Virus record (IMG/VR): IMGVR_UViG_3300010939_000030
Coordinates: 1 to 33,006 of that record
Length of the DNA stretch: 33,006 bases
Strand: one strand, 5' to 3'
Source: a virus
Shown here in pieces: positions 1 through 8,614 of the stretch (position 1 is the stretch's first letter; each line of letters begins with the position of its first letter). A program made the translations under genes and the position numbers. The notes under the pieces were generated by a model. That model was not told where the DNA came from. It worked only from the letters and a program-made list of their open reading frames with translations, and did not search any database.

Positions 1-2079
1 GCTATAACTCGGTACAAAATAACTGCTGTCAGCGCTGAGACATTCGAAGAGTCTTTGGGTGGACTGGAAACAAACTCGATATCAATAACTGCTGTTACGA
101 AAGCGGACCCAGCCGTTGTGACTGCTACCTCACATGGCTTTAACAACGGAGACATTGTTCATATAACTGGCATCGTTGGAATGGAAGAACTGAACGACCG
201 AGAGTTTGAGGTAGCAAACAACGCCGCGGATACGTTTGAATTGGTTGGCGAAGATTCAACGAATTACGGAACTTGGGTTTCCGGCGGGACAGTGAATCAA
301 GTCTCAGCCGTAATAGAATCCTCCGCAACGCCGACGGCAGCAAATCCTAATGTTATAACTTGGACTGCTTCGACTGGGGCTGATGAATACAATATCTATA
401 AAGAAATAAACGGCATTTACGGTTTGATAGGGGTTGCTGGAACAACCACTTTCAATGATACCGGGATTACGGCAGATACTAACGAAACCCCGCCAAAGCC
501 ACGCAACCCTTTTAATGCGACTGGGGATTACCCATCAGCCGTTGGTATCTATCAAGGTAGACAGGTCTACGGTAACCAGGACAATGACGTTGAAAAAAAC
601 TTCATGTCACGATCTGGAGATAGAAAAAATTTAACGATCCGATCTCCGTTGCAAAATGACGACTCTGTTTCATTCCCACTGGCCGGTAAAAGCGTGAACG
701 AGATTCGTCATTATCTCGATCTTGGGACATTGATTGTGTTCACTTCTGGCGGAGAATGGCAGGTGCGAGGCGGAATATCTGGCGTCATAACGCCAGGAGA
801 AATTAACCCTGTGCAGCATGGCTACGATGGGTCAAGTACACTTCCGCCTCTTATTGTTGGCAACACAGCGCTATTCGTACAGGCGCGCGGGTCTATTGTG
901 AGAGATTTGTCTTATGAGTTCGAGAGCGACGGTTATACGGGACGAGATTTGACAATATTCTCAGCGCATTTAGTAGACGATTTTACGATCCGAGATTGGG
1001 CTTATCAAAAGATTCCGCATTCAATCGCTTGGATGGCAAGAAGCGATGGGACTTTAATTGGCCTCACATATATCCGAGATCAGCAAATGCTTGCGTGGCA
1101 TAGGCATGATTTTGAAGGAGGCACAGTTGAACAGGTTGTCAGCGTACCAGAAGGAACCAAAGATGCTTTATACCTCCAGATAAAACGGACAATCAATGGT
1201 AAGACCAAAAGATACATCGAAAGAATGTATCAGAGGAGCTTTACCGATGTGATTGATGCCGTTCACATGGATAGCGCTGCAACTATTGATGGCCGGAATA
1301 CGGATACGACGCACACCATGCTTCTTTCCGGCGGGACGGACTGGGATTATGAAGAAACTCTTACGCTGACCTCCAGCACAGCATTCTTCGTTTCTGCTGA
1401 TACTGGGAATGTGATTCAGTTGACAGGAACAGACGACAGCGTGTACCGATTTACTATTGATGCTTTCACCAGCTCAACCGTGGTCACGGGAAAGGTCCAT
1501 AAGACTGTGACGGTCGCTTCAGGGCTTCGAACGACAGCGACTTCAACCTGGGCAAAAGCTATCGATGTTATAAGTGGTTTGTGGCATCTTGAAGGAAAGA
1601 GTGTGAGCGTGTTTGCTGATAGATTCGTTGTCGCTAATCCGAACAATGCTTCCTATACGAAGCTGACCGTGGCATCTGGAAAAATAACTCTGGACAAACC
1701 CTATGCGGTTGTCCATGTCGGTCTTCCGTACACTTGCGATTTAGAAACACTTGACATTGATTCTAATCAATCTGAGCCGCTGATGGACAAAAACCGACTG
1801 ACAAAAAATCTTACAATGTATGTTGAAGACACAAGGGGCCTATGGATCGGCGCTGAATCGCCTACGTCCGACAGCGATTATGAAAGCCAGCTTCACGAAT
1901 TGAAGCTTCGGGATGATGAAGATTATGAATCTCCGGTTTCATTAAAAACGGAGCCGTTAAAACAAAATATTAAGTCCGCTTGGAACAGGAATGGCAGAGT
2001 TTTTATCCGCCAGACCGATCCAATTCCATCGACTATTTTAGCGGTAGCTCCGTCCGGTTATTTACCTTTTAGGACTTAG
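1..2079 (+). CDS. Tail nozzle-like virion protein (T7 gp12/tail tubular B type), 5' end outside window
   Basis: The frame is open from base 1, so the gene starts upstream; the first TTG/ATG codons inside the window are not the true start. In order I see an E1_FCCH-like beta domain (about window residues 25-95, 'TSHGFNNGDIVHITG', 'NDREFEVANN'), a fibronectin-III-like segment ('VITWTASTGADEYNIYK'), then the long conserved core of podophage nozzle proteins with 'FTSGGEWQVRGG', 'VGNTALFVQARGSIVRDLSYE' and 'DGYTGRDLTIFSAHL'. That core is typical of proteins forming the distal tail tube that joins portal/adaptor to the outside. It is followed after 8 bases by the internal virion proteins, the usual T7-like order. 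Family assignment is by recalled motif resemblance, not by a search. Confidence 0.65.
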   Translation, partial: AITRYKITAVSAETFEESLGGLETNSISITAVTKADPAVVTATSHGFNNGDIVHITGIVGMEELNDREFEVANNAADTFELVGEDSTNYGTWVSGGTVNQVSAVIESSATPTAANPNVITWTASTGADEYNIYKEINGIYGLIGVAGTTTFNDTGITADTNETPPKPRNPFNATGDYPSAVGIYQGRQVYGNQDNDVEKNFMSRSGDRKNLTIRSPLQNDDSVSFPLAGKSVNEIRHYLDLGTLIVFTSGGEWQVRGGISGVITPGEINPVQHGYDGSSTLPPLIVGNTALFVQARGSIVRDLSYEFESDGYTGRDLTIFSAHLVDDFTIRDWAYQKIPHSIAWMARSDGTLIGLTYIRDQQMLAWHRHDFEGGTVEQVVSVPEGTKDALYLQIKRTINGKTKRYIERMYQRSFTDVIDAVHMDSAATIDGRNTDTTHTMLLSGGTDWDYEETLTLTSSTAFFVSADTGNVIQLTGTDDSVYRFTIDAFTSSTVVTGKVHKTVTVASGLRTTATSTWAKAIDVISGLWHLEGKSVSVFADRFVVANPNNASYTKLTVASGKITLDKPYAVVHVGLPYTCDLETLDIDSNQSEPLMDKNRLTKNLTMYVEDTRGLWIGAESPTSDSDYESQLHELKLRDDEDYESPVSLKTEPLKQNIKSAWNRNGRVFIRQTDPIPSTILAVAPSGYLPFRT

Positions 2080-2087
2080 GGGGAGAA

Positions 2088-2612
2088 ATGGGATTAGTGG
2101 CAGGGGCAGCGATACTTGGGTCATCCGCGATTAGCTTCGTAAATTCGATAGCTCAATCTCAGGCCATAAAAAGACAGGGGAAGTTTGAGCAGCAGCAATT
2201 GAACCAGAATGCGCGGTTCGCTGATCTCCAGGCCAAGGATGCCACCAAGAGGGGCGAGAGAGCCGCAAAAGACCATAGGCAACGCGTAAGGGTGCTTATT
2301 GGCTCAAATAGGGCTAATTTGGCTGCACAGGGGCTTGATTTGGACGATGATTCTGCCCTTGATATTCAGCTCAATAACGCTGAAGTCGGCGCTGTGGAAG
2401 AGCAGAGGATCAAAAACAATGCCTGGAGAGAGGCTTGGGGTTATCGTGTACAGGCCAGCAATTTTAGGACTAGCTCTGCTTTTACGGGGCTTGCTGCAAA
2501 AAATAGGGTAAGGGATACAATTATAACTGGCGGTCTGAATGTGGTTAAAAATATTACGTCTGCTTATTACGTCAGTAGTGCTGGCAACAGGGGCGCAGAG
2601 GCTGAATTTTAG
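2088..2612 (+). CDS. Internal virion core protein, T7 gp14-like
   Basis: 174 residues. ATG is preceded by GGGGGAG about 4 bases upstream. The N-terminus has a short Gly/Ala-rich hydrophobic stretch (GLVAGAAILGSSAISFV), then an Ala/Gln/Lys-rich helical region (IAQSQAIKRQGKFEQQ onward) and a tail with 'RANLAAQGLDLDDDSALDIQ' that I associate with the gp14 family of internal core proteins. In T7 this protein is ejected with the DNA and helps form the channel across the outer membrane; the same role is inferred here from sequence flavour and position between the nozzle gene and two larger internal proteins. Confidence 0.65.
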   Translation: MGLVAGAAILGSSAISFVNSIAQSQAIKRQGKFEQQQLNQNARFADLQAKDATKRGERAAKDHRQRVRVLIGSNRANLAAQGLDLDDDSALDIQLNNAEVGAVEEQRIKNNAWREAWGYRVQASNFRTSSAFTGLAAKNRVRDTIITGGLNVVKNITSAYYVSSAGNRGAEAEF

Positions 2613-2620
2613 AGGACATT

Positions 2621-4174
2621 ATGCCAAAAGTATTAGTTAAAAAATTAGATGCTCCGAGAATAGGGACTGGAAGACTGCCAGCCGCACGCGCAACGAGTGA
2701 TCCAGGTTTAGAGGCGTTTGGTGGCGGGGCAGAGAAGGCAAAGCAATCGGCTGCGATTCGTTCCATTGGAGTAAACGTTGCAAGGATAGCGCTTAGAGAA
2801 GAGAAAAAAGCGAACGATATACAAGTCCAAGATTCTGAAATTGATATTCTTAATGCTAAAAATGATGGTGAAATTGCGGGGGCCTCATTAAAATTTGAAG
2901 ACGCTGCTGGGTCTTTAGAAAAGAGCCTTGAAGTATACGACAAAAAAACTGAAAAGATTTTAGAAAACTCAAAAAACTCTAACCAAAAGTCTAGAGTCAT
3001 AGCGCTGATAAATAAAAATAGAGCGTCTATGTCTCGGCTGATGGAAAAACATTCGGCAGCAGAATTATTTAAACATGAGAATGCTAGCACAGACGTCGTT
3101 ATAAAATTGCATAAGAATAACGCAGCTGCTCATTTCTCAGATGATGTATCTATTACAGAAGCGTTGCTTGAGCAAAAGAAGGCTCTTATTCGAAAAGCTG
3201 ATAGGCTTGGTTGGTCTTCCGAAATAGAAGAATCGGAATGGCGAGATATTGAATCTAGCACTCATTCGGCAGTTATTGCGGCTGCGCTTAGTGAAGGCCA
3301 GACGCAAAGAGCCAAGGACTATTTCGAGCAGAACAAAGAAGGCATATTAATCGAAGACTCAAAAGCAGTTTCCGCTCTAATCCGTGAAGAGGCAGCAAAC
3401 GCAACGCATGAAGAGATGGCCAATAATGTGATGATCCAGGTTGGCAACGATTTCACGAAAGTCCAAGAAGCCCTGAATAAAATATCTGACGACAAAACAA
3501 GGTCTGAGGTTGCGAAGAAAGTTAACCATCAAGTCCAGATTGCCAAGGGCGAACAGGTCAAAAAGATAACTGAGATTCAAAAAGACGACGGGTACACGCT
3601 TGAAGACCTTGAGCTTGACAAAGAAATACTACCACCAGCTTGGTACAAAACTAAGCGAGTCGAGATGAATGACCCTGGGGCTTGGGAAGAAAATGAGAAA
3701 AGCTTTCATAAGAACTTTCGTGTTTTGATGCTGGAGTATGCGAAGGTCGCAAACTCACCTCCTGATAAATTTGCGGATAACATGATTGAGTTTCAAACCA
3801 AAATTCTTACAAGCAAGGGCAAGGTAGACAACGACCAATACGCTCAATTGAAAAGGATAACCGATAATGATTTTATCGCCCAAAACAAAGAGGCAATCTC
3901 ATTCTGGGACCCTGCTTTTACGGTGATAAGATCATTTTTTGGTGACGCCCCGGTGGCCACTGCCTTAGTCATAAATAAAATCATAGAAAAGACTGTGGAT
4001 GCAAAGCCGGAAGACAGACCCAAAATACTCCAAGAAGAAGTTGACAAACAAGCCGTAGTGAACAATCCTGAAATTGCAACCTTAACTGACGGCCAAGAAG
4101 TTACCAGAGCTGGAAAGAAATTCACAGCAATCAAGCAACCGGACGGAACCTTTAAATACGCGAGGGCAAAGTAG
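2621..4174 (+). CDS. Internal virion protein, T7 gp15-like position
   Basis: 517 residues, ATG with GAGGAC just upstream. The protein is charged and strongly helical with little Cys or Pro, likely long coiled coils between residues 60 and 330, and a more compact end containing 'GKKFTAIKQPDGTFKYARAK'. No enzyme motif is visible. It sits between the gp14-like protein and a giant ejection protein, the position of gp15 in T7-like virions, which forms part of the periplasmic ejection tube. The assignment rests on order, size and composition rather than on recognised residues. Its TAG overlaps by one base the GTG start of the next gene, so the two are probably translated in a fixed ratio. Confidence 0.55.
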   Translation: MPKVLVKKLDAPRIGTGRLPAARATSDPGLEAFGGGAEKAKQSAAIRSIGVNVARIALREEKKANDIQVQDSEIDILNAKNDGEIAGASLKFEDAAGSLEKSLEVYDKKTEKILENSKNSNQKSRVIALINKNRASMSRLMEKHSAAELFKHENASTDVVIKLHKNNAAAHFSDDVSITEALLEQKKALIRKADRLGWSSEIEESEWRDIESSTHSAVIAAALSEGQTQRAKDYFEQNKEGILIEDSKAVSALIREEAANATHEEMANNVMIQVGNDFTKVQEALNKISDDKTRSEVAKKVNHQVQIAKGEQVKKITEIQKDDGYTLEDLELDKEILPPAWYKTKRVEMNDPGAWEENEKSFHKNFRVLMLEYAKVANSPPDKFADNMIEFQTKILTSKGKVDNDQYAQLKRITDNDFIAQNKEAISFWDPAFTVIRSFFGDAPVATALVINKIIEKTVDAKPEDRPKILQEEVDKQAVVNNPEIATLTDGQEVTRAGKKFTAIKQPDGTFKYARAK

Positions 4175-7100
4175 TGCCAGGAAATCTTTTGACCCAGGAA
4201 GAATTTGACGCTCTTGAGGGAACTGAGAGTCCGAATATTTCGGACAAACAGGTTCTCACTCAGGAAGAGTTCGACCTTCTTGGGCGGACAGAAGAATCCA
4301 TTTTAAATAATGACGGGAATAAAACTTTCTCTCTCGAAAAAAGCATATTCAACGTTCTGTCAAGGGGTGTGATTGGTTTTGGTGAAAATCTTATGGACGA
4401 TGAAAAGGCGAAAACTTTTTCTGAAAATATAAAAGAGTCTTATCAGAGAGGAGATGATAGCCAAAATGTAAGCATGTTGGAATATCATGAAACTCTTGGC
4501 GAGTTGGATTTTGACACAGATATTAAGCCAGTCAAAGATGCTCTTGAAAAAAGATTATCTGAAAGGGAGATAAAAGGAGAAAATTTATTTTCAAACTCAA
4601 TTTATAAAGTTTCTGGAATGTTGCCACCTATTATATCTGGAACTTTAGAAGGTGTTATCCTTGGGGCTGAAGCCACTCTTGCTGTCAGTGCAGTTCCAGG
4701 CGGGTTGGCATTTGCTCCTGTTGCCTTCACAGTAGGACAAACAACCGGGTCTGTGAATTATTGGTATAAACTTGGAACCGGCGAATTGAGCGGAATTCTT
4801 AGAACTGAAGGGATTGAAAGAGATATACGAGTTCCAGTCGCTCATGTCTTTGGGCTTATGTGGGCAGGAATTGAATTTTCTCAAGTAGACAAGCTTTTGC
4901 CAGGAACTAAAGCGGCCACAAAAACATTCGTCATGTCTTCAGTTAGAAAAGCTACTGGCCGAATGGTGAAACAATTCGGAATAAATTGGGCGCAGGAGGT
5001 TGGTGAAGAGGGTGTGCAAAAATTTATATTTGAACTTGCGTCTGAACTTGCAAATGATTTATCTAACAAAAGTGTGAGGGGTGCCGGGTCCGCTGCGATT
5101 TCTGGCCCCACAGGAATTTCAGGCGCTAAACCAGAATTCTTTTTAAAAGCAATTATGGCATCCGTTAAAGAAATGCAAGAAGCTGCTTTACCAATGTTGT
5201 TTATGATGGGACCGGCTTCAGTGACAGGAACAGTAAAAACGCTTGAAGGAGTATCAAAAGCAAAAGCCTTAGAAGCGCAAGTGAATAAGTTGCTTGACAT
5301 AAGAGAAGCTGCGATTGAAGAATTTGAAAAGGAAGTCGCAGTCCTGGATCCAGAGTTGCCGGAAACGAGAATAGGAGACATTGACCCTGACTTGGAAGAT
5401 GAAGCGTTTGAGGAACCATCTGCGAAAGAGAAGGAAGAAAAAAAGGATAAGCCAACGGCTGATGACTTTGCACTTGAAATTGTAAAATTATCTTTCGACG
5501 AAAGCCTTGCAGAAGGTGGAATTGACGAGCAATTTCTAGCAGAAGAGGAAATATTTAAAATTGCCGCAGAGCAGGGGATCACAAAGGAAGACATACTTGA
5601 TGCTCAAAAAAGATTGCGTAAACAATTTGGAAAACAGAAAAAGAAAAAGATTGAAGACTCCGATGTTGAAGCCGACGCTTCTTTCGACTTTGCTGAAAAA
5701 ATCGCTGAAGAGATTCAGGCTGAGCCAGGACAGCTCTCTGATTTGGAGAAGAAACTTGAGAAGCTAGAAGGTAATAAACTTAGAGCTGACTTCGCACGCG
5801 AAGCATTAAAAGAAATGAAGCCGATTACCGAATTTTTTAATCGGAGCGTAAACGTAAAAAAAGACTCAAGCTTTTCTAAAGACGAGATCAGGCGGATACC
5901 TCAGCGATTCAGGACGAATAAAGAAGAGGCTATGTCTCTTGACGAGCTGAGAGAGGCTGCCAATGAAGCGAATATTGGTAGAAATTTTGAAACTAAAGAT
6001 GATCTGATTGAATTTCTTGAAGCCCTTGACAGGCAAGAGAAGAAGCTGACTCAAACCATCGAAGAGAACCGTCCTAAAATTGTATCCAAAGAAGAACGTA
6101 CAGAATTGGCGCAAAGGATAGTCGATATCAAGTCCGGTATCCGGGCTGGAAAAAGATTATCCAAGGAAGAGGCCAGGGCTGTCCAAGAGGATTTTATTGG
6201 AATATTGAAGGCATCGGCGCTTACCGATAAAGACAAGGAAAAATTCACACTGGCAATCAAGAACACGCAGACGCATGAGCAGTTCGCTAAACTGCTGCCG
6301 GAGATTGAAAATCGCATCGCGCGTTTGGAGGCCGCTCAAACAGGCCGGATAACTAGATCAGCGATTGGAAAGATTCTCAGCAGATCAAAAAAGAAGAAGC
6401 AGTCCAGGGCGCTCCGGAAAGGCCGGTACGATTACGAGACAAACAAGATATTTACTAAGCTTCGGGAGCATAACAAGTTATCTCAATCTGGCGCTCAGAA
6501 AGCGCTAGAAGCTATGGGGGATGCCACAACTGAGATGGAGGCTATTGAGCAGAGATTCCTTTCTTTGAAAGCAAATGGAGCCGAAGCTTCAGCGGCGATC
6601 CACAGACAGGTATTGCGTGATATGAGGCGGCTTGTCAAGGTTGGTGAGGAGTCTAAAAACGCTCAGGATTTCGAAAGGAAAGTTGAGCGAAAAGAGCGTG
6701 TTGATGAACTTAATGCTGGAATTGATAGGGTCAAGGCGAAAAAGGGTACTGTCAAAACGACTATCATAAATGCTTATTTGCGTGGATTCTCAAACATTTA
6801 CTCAATGATTAACGGTATTGCTGGAAAGAAGATGGCTGAGAAATATGATCCTTTGCTTCAGCAGAGCAAGAAAAGTACGGCTATACTTCTAAAGACAGAG
6901 GAAGTTTCAAATAAATTAGCTGAAATCTTCAAAATTAAATCCAGCAGGGCTACAGCAGAGCTGGTCCGGATGGAGAATGAGAAATTTAAACTTGTCGATT
7001 TTGAAGGGATTGAAAGAGAATACAGCAAGCTCGACCTTCTGGACATATACAATTCCATAAAAAATGAAGCAATCAGGGAACGGTATTATAGAACATTCAC

Positions 7101-8598
7101 GGAAGATCAAATCACAGAGGTTCTTGGCAATGTGACTGAGGAAGAAGCTGCTTTTGCAGACTACATGCAAGAGGTTGCCCAGAGTTATTACGATGTACTG
7201 AATGCGAGAAACATAGAGTTGAGAAACATCGACCTTGGCATTGTTGAGAATTACTGGCCAGCGACTTCAAAAAAGCCTTTGGACATTTATGATGATTTTA
7301 AGGCCCAAAGTGAAACCCCATCGGCCCTAAAAGAAAGAGCGAAAGGCCGTGTGATTCCTGTCCCGAAAAATGCATGGCTCAAGCTTCACCGGCATATTGT
7401 GCAAGCCGAACACGTTGCTCATCTTAGCCGGAACCATGAAACACTCATGCGATTATTTACAGATAGCAGGGTGGAAGACAACATAAGAACTAAGTTCGGT
7501 GATGGTGTTTACGAAGTCCTGATGAATCAGATTAACGAAATCTCTTTAAATAATCAAACTGTGCGCCTCGATGATATAACCAAGATTTTTGGTAAGGCTA
7601 TAAATAATTGGGTTGTTGCGAAGGTTGCCTTGAATCCTTCAGTGTTCGTTAAACAGCTCATCTCCACTGGGAATTATATGGAAATAATGAACGTCGCTGA
7701 ATGGAATAAATTCTTCTTTGAGGGTGTGAAAACTCCAAAACAAACCTTCGATTTTATGTGGAAAAACGTGCCATTCATTAGAGCAAGGTTCCGCAGAGGG
7801 TATTCAGAAGCTATCCAAAGGGCAATCGAAGAGGCCGGGAAAATTGGTGGAAACAAAGAGGGATGGGTAAACGCTTTAACATCATTCGTGCGTGCCGGTG
7901 ATATTGGCGCGATTATCTACGGCGGCTATCCGGTAATACAATCTGAGCTTGCCAAGCATGGTGACATGAAAAAAGCCATTGATGTATTAGAGACAGCAAC
8001 TCCAAAGTCACAGCAGTCCGGGCTTTCTTCAAGTTTGTCACAATTCCAGAACAGTAAAAATCCTTTTATTCGATTGTTTTTGGCATTCAAAAATACATCG
8101 ACGCAGTATTTGAGGAAACAAGCAGACGCTATAATCAGCCACTTAAACGGGGATATCTCTACAAAACAGCTTGCGAAGACTCTGCTTATTTACTCCGTCA
8201 TACAGCCAGCGATGTACGGCGCCGCCGGTGTTATTGTGAGAAACGTAATCTTCGATTCTGGTGATGAAGATAAAGAGTTTTTTGATGAGCTTTTTGCTGG
8301 GATTATGGACGCTCTTATTATGAACCCATTTAATGCAATCCCAATCCTAGACGATATAGTTTATGCAGCCATTCGTGCTAAACTCAGGGATAAGCCGGTC
8401 TGGGAAGTTATCAGCATTCCTATGATTAGCGATCTTGGAAAAGCAACCAGAAAACTTTTGAAAAAAGATGTCGCGTTTGAAGATGTGATGAGTTTTATGG
8501 GAACATTTGCCGAACCTATCACCGGCGCCCCAGTGAGCACGTTTAAGAGACTATTTAAAAGGTTCCTTGGCAAAGAAAAGAAAAAATCTTTCCTGTAA
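4174..8598 (+). CDS. Giant internal virion/ejection protein (T7 gp16-like position)
   Basis: 1474 residues, the largest gene here. It starts with GTG inside the stop of the upstream gene. The N-terminus carries two copies of LTQEEFD (residues 6-12 and 28-34). Hydrophobic patches lie around 150-195 (SGTLEGVILGAEATL, GGLAFAPVAFTVGQ) and 335-350, followed by a very long charged helical middle (about 370-900). The C-terminal half resembles the large polyvalent proteins of phages, with 'NYWPATSKKPLDIYDDF' and 'QYLRKQADAIISHLNGD', then a hydrophobic 'LLIYSVIQPAMYGAAGVIV'. No lytic transglycosylase motif like that of T7 gp16 is visible. The likely role is ejection into the host with the DNA and a share in trans-envelope transfer. 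Confidence 0.6.
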   Translation: MPGNLLTQEEFDALEGTESPNISDKQVLTQEEFDLLGRTEESILNNDGNKTFSLEKSIFNVLSRGVIGFGENLMDDEKAKTFSENIKESYQRGDDSQNVSMLEYHETLGELDFDTDIKPVKDALEKRLSEREIKGENLFSNSIYKVSGMLPPIISGTLEGVILGAEATLAVSAVPGGLAFAPVAFTVGQTTGSVNYWYKLGTGELSGILRTEGIERDIRVPVAHVFGLMWAGIEFSQVDKLLPGTKAATKTFVMSSVRKATGRMVKQFGINWAQEVGEEGVQKFIFELASELANDLSNKSVRGAGSAAISGPTGISGAKPEFFLKAIMASVKEMQEAALPMLFMMGPASVTGTVKTLEGVSKAKALEAQVNKLLDIREAAIEEFEKEVAVLDPELPETRIGDIDPDLEDEAFEEPSAKEKEEKKDKPTADDFALEIVKLSFDESLAEGGIDEQFLAEEEIFKIAAEQGITKEDILDAQKRLRKQFGKQKKKKIEDSDVEADASFDFAEKIAEEIQAEPGQLSDLEKKLEKLEGNKLRADFAREALKEMKPITEFFNRSVNVKKDSSFSKDEIRRIPQRFRTNKEEAMSLDELREAANEANIGRNFETKDDLIEFLEALDRQEKKLTQTIEENRPKIVSKEERTELAQRIVDIKSGIRAGKRLSKEEARAVQEDFIGILKASALTDKDKEKFTLAIKNTQTHEQFAKLLPEIENRIARLEAAQTGRITRSAIGKILSRSKKKKQSRALRKGRYDYETNKIFTKLREHNKLSQSGAQKALEAMGDATTEMEAIEQRFLSLKANGAEASAAIHRQVLRDMRRLVKVGEESKNAQDFERKVERKERVDELNAGIDRVKAKKGTVKTTIINAYLRGFSNIYSMINGIAGKKMAEKYDPLLQQSKKSTAILLKTEEVSNKLAEIFKIKSSRATAELVRMENEKFKLVDFEGIEREYSKLDLLDIYNSIKNEAIRERYYRTFTEDQITEVLGNVTEEEAAFADYMQEVAQSYYDVLNARNIELRNIDLGIVENYWPATSKKPLDIYDDFKAQSETPSALKERAKGRVIPVPKNAWLKLHRHIVQAEHVAHLSRNHETLMRLFTDSRVEDNIRTKFGDGVYEVLMNQINEISLNNQTVRLDDITKIFGKAINNWVVAKVALNPSVFVKQLISTGNYMEIMNVAEWNKFFFEGVKTPKQTFDFMWKNVPFIRARFRRGYSEAIQRAIEEAGKIGGNKEGWVNALTSFVRAGDIGAIIYGGYPVIQSELAKHGDMKKAIDVLETATPKSQQSGLSSSLSQFQNSKNPFIRLFLAFKNTSTQYLRKQADAIISHLNGDISTKQLAKTLLIYSVIQPAMYGAAGVIVRNVIFDSGDEDKEFFDELFAGIMDALIMNPFNAIPILDDIVYAAIRAKLRDKPVWEVISIPMISDLGKATRKLLKKDVAFEDVMSFMGTFAEPITGAPVSTFKRLFKRFLGKEKKKSFL

Positions 8599-8614
8599 AT
8601 AACGGAGGAATACC

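Noticed and set aside
55-2079. TTG at 55 as start of the first gene
   Set aside because: The frame is open to base 1 and no ribosome site precedes the TTG, so the gene begins upstream of the window.
2572-3090. 172-residue minus-strand frame
   Set aside because: Antisense of the gp15-like gene; Phe/Ser-rich composition typical of shadow frames.
4881-5594. 237-residue minus-strand frame inside the ejection protein gene
   Set aside because: Ser/Ala/Leu-rich shadow of a strongly coding plus-strand gene, with no ribosome site and no domain.
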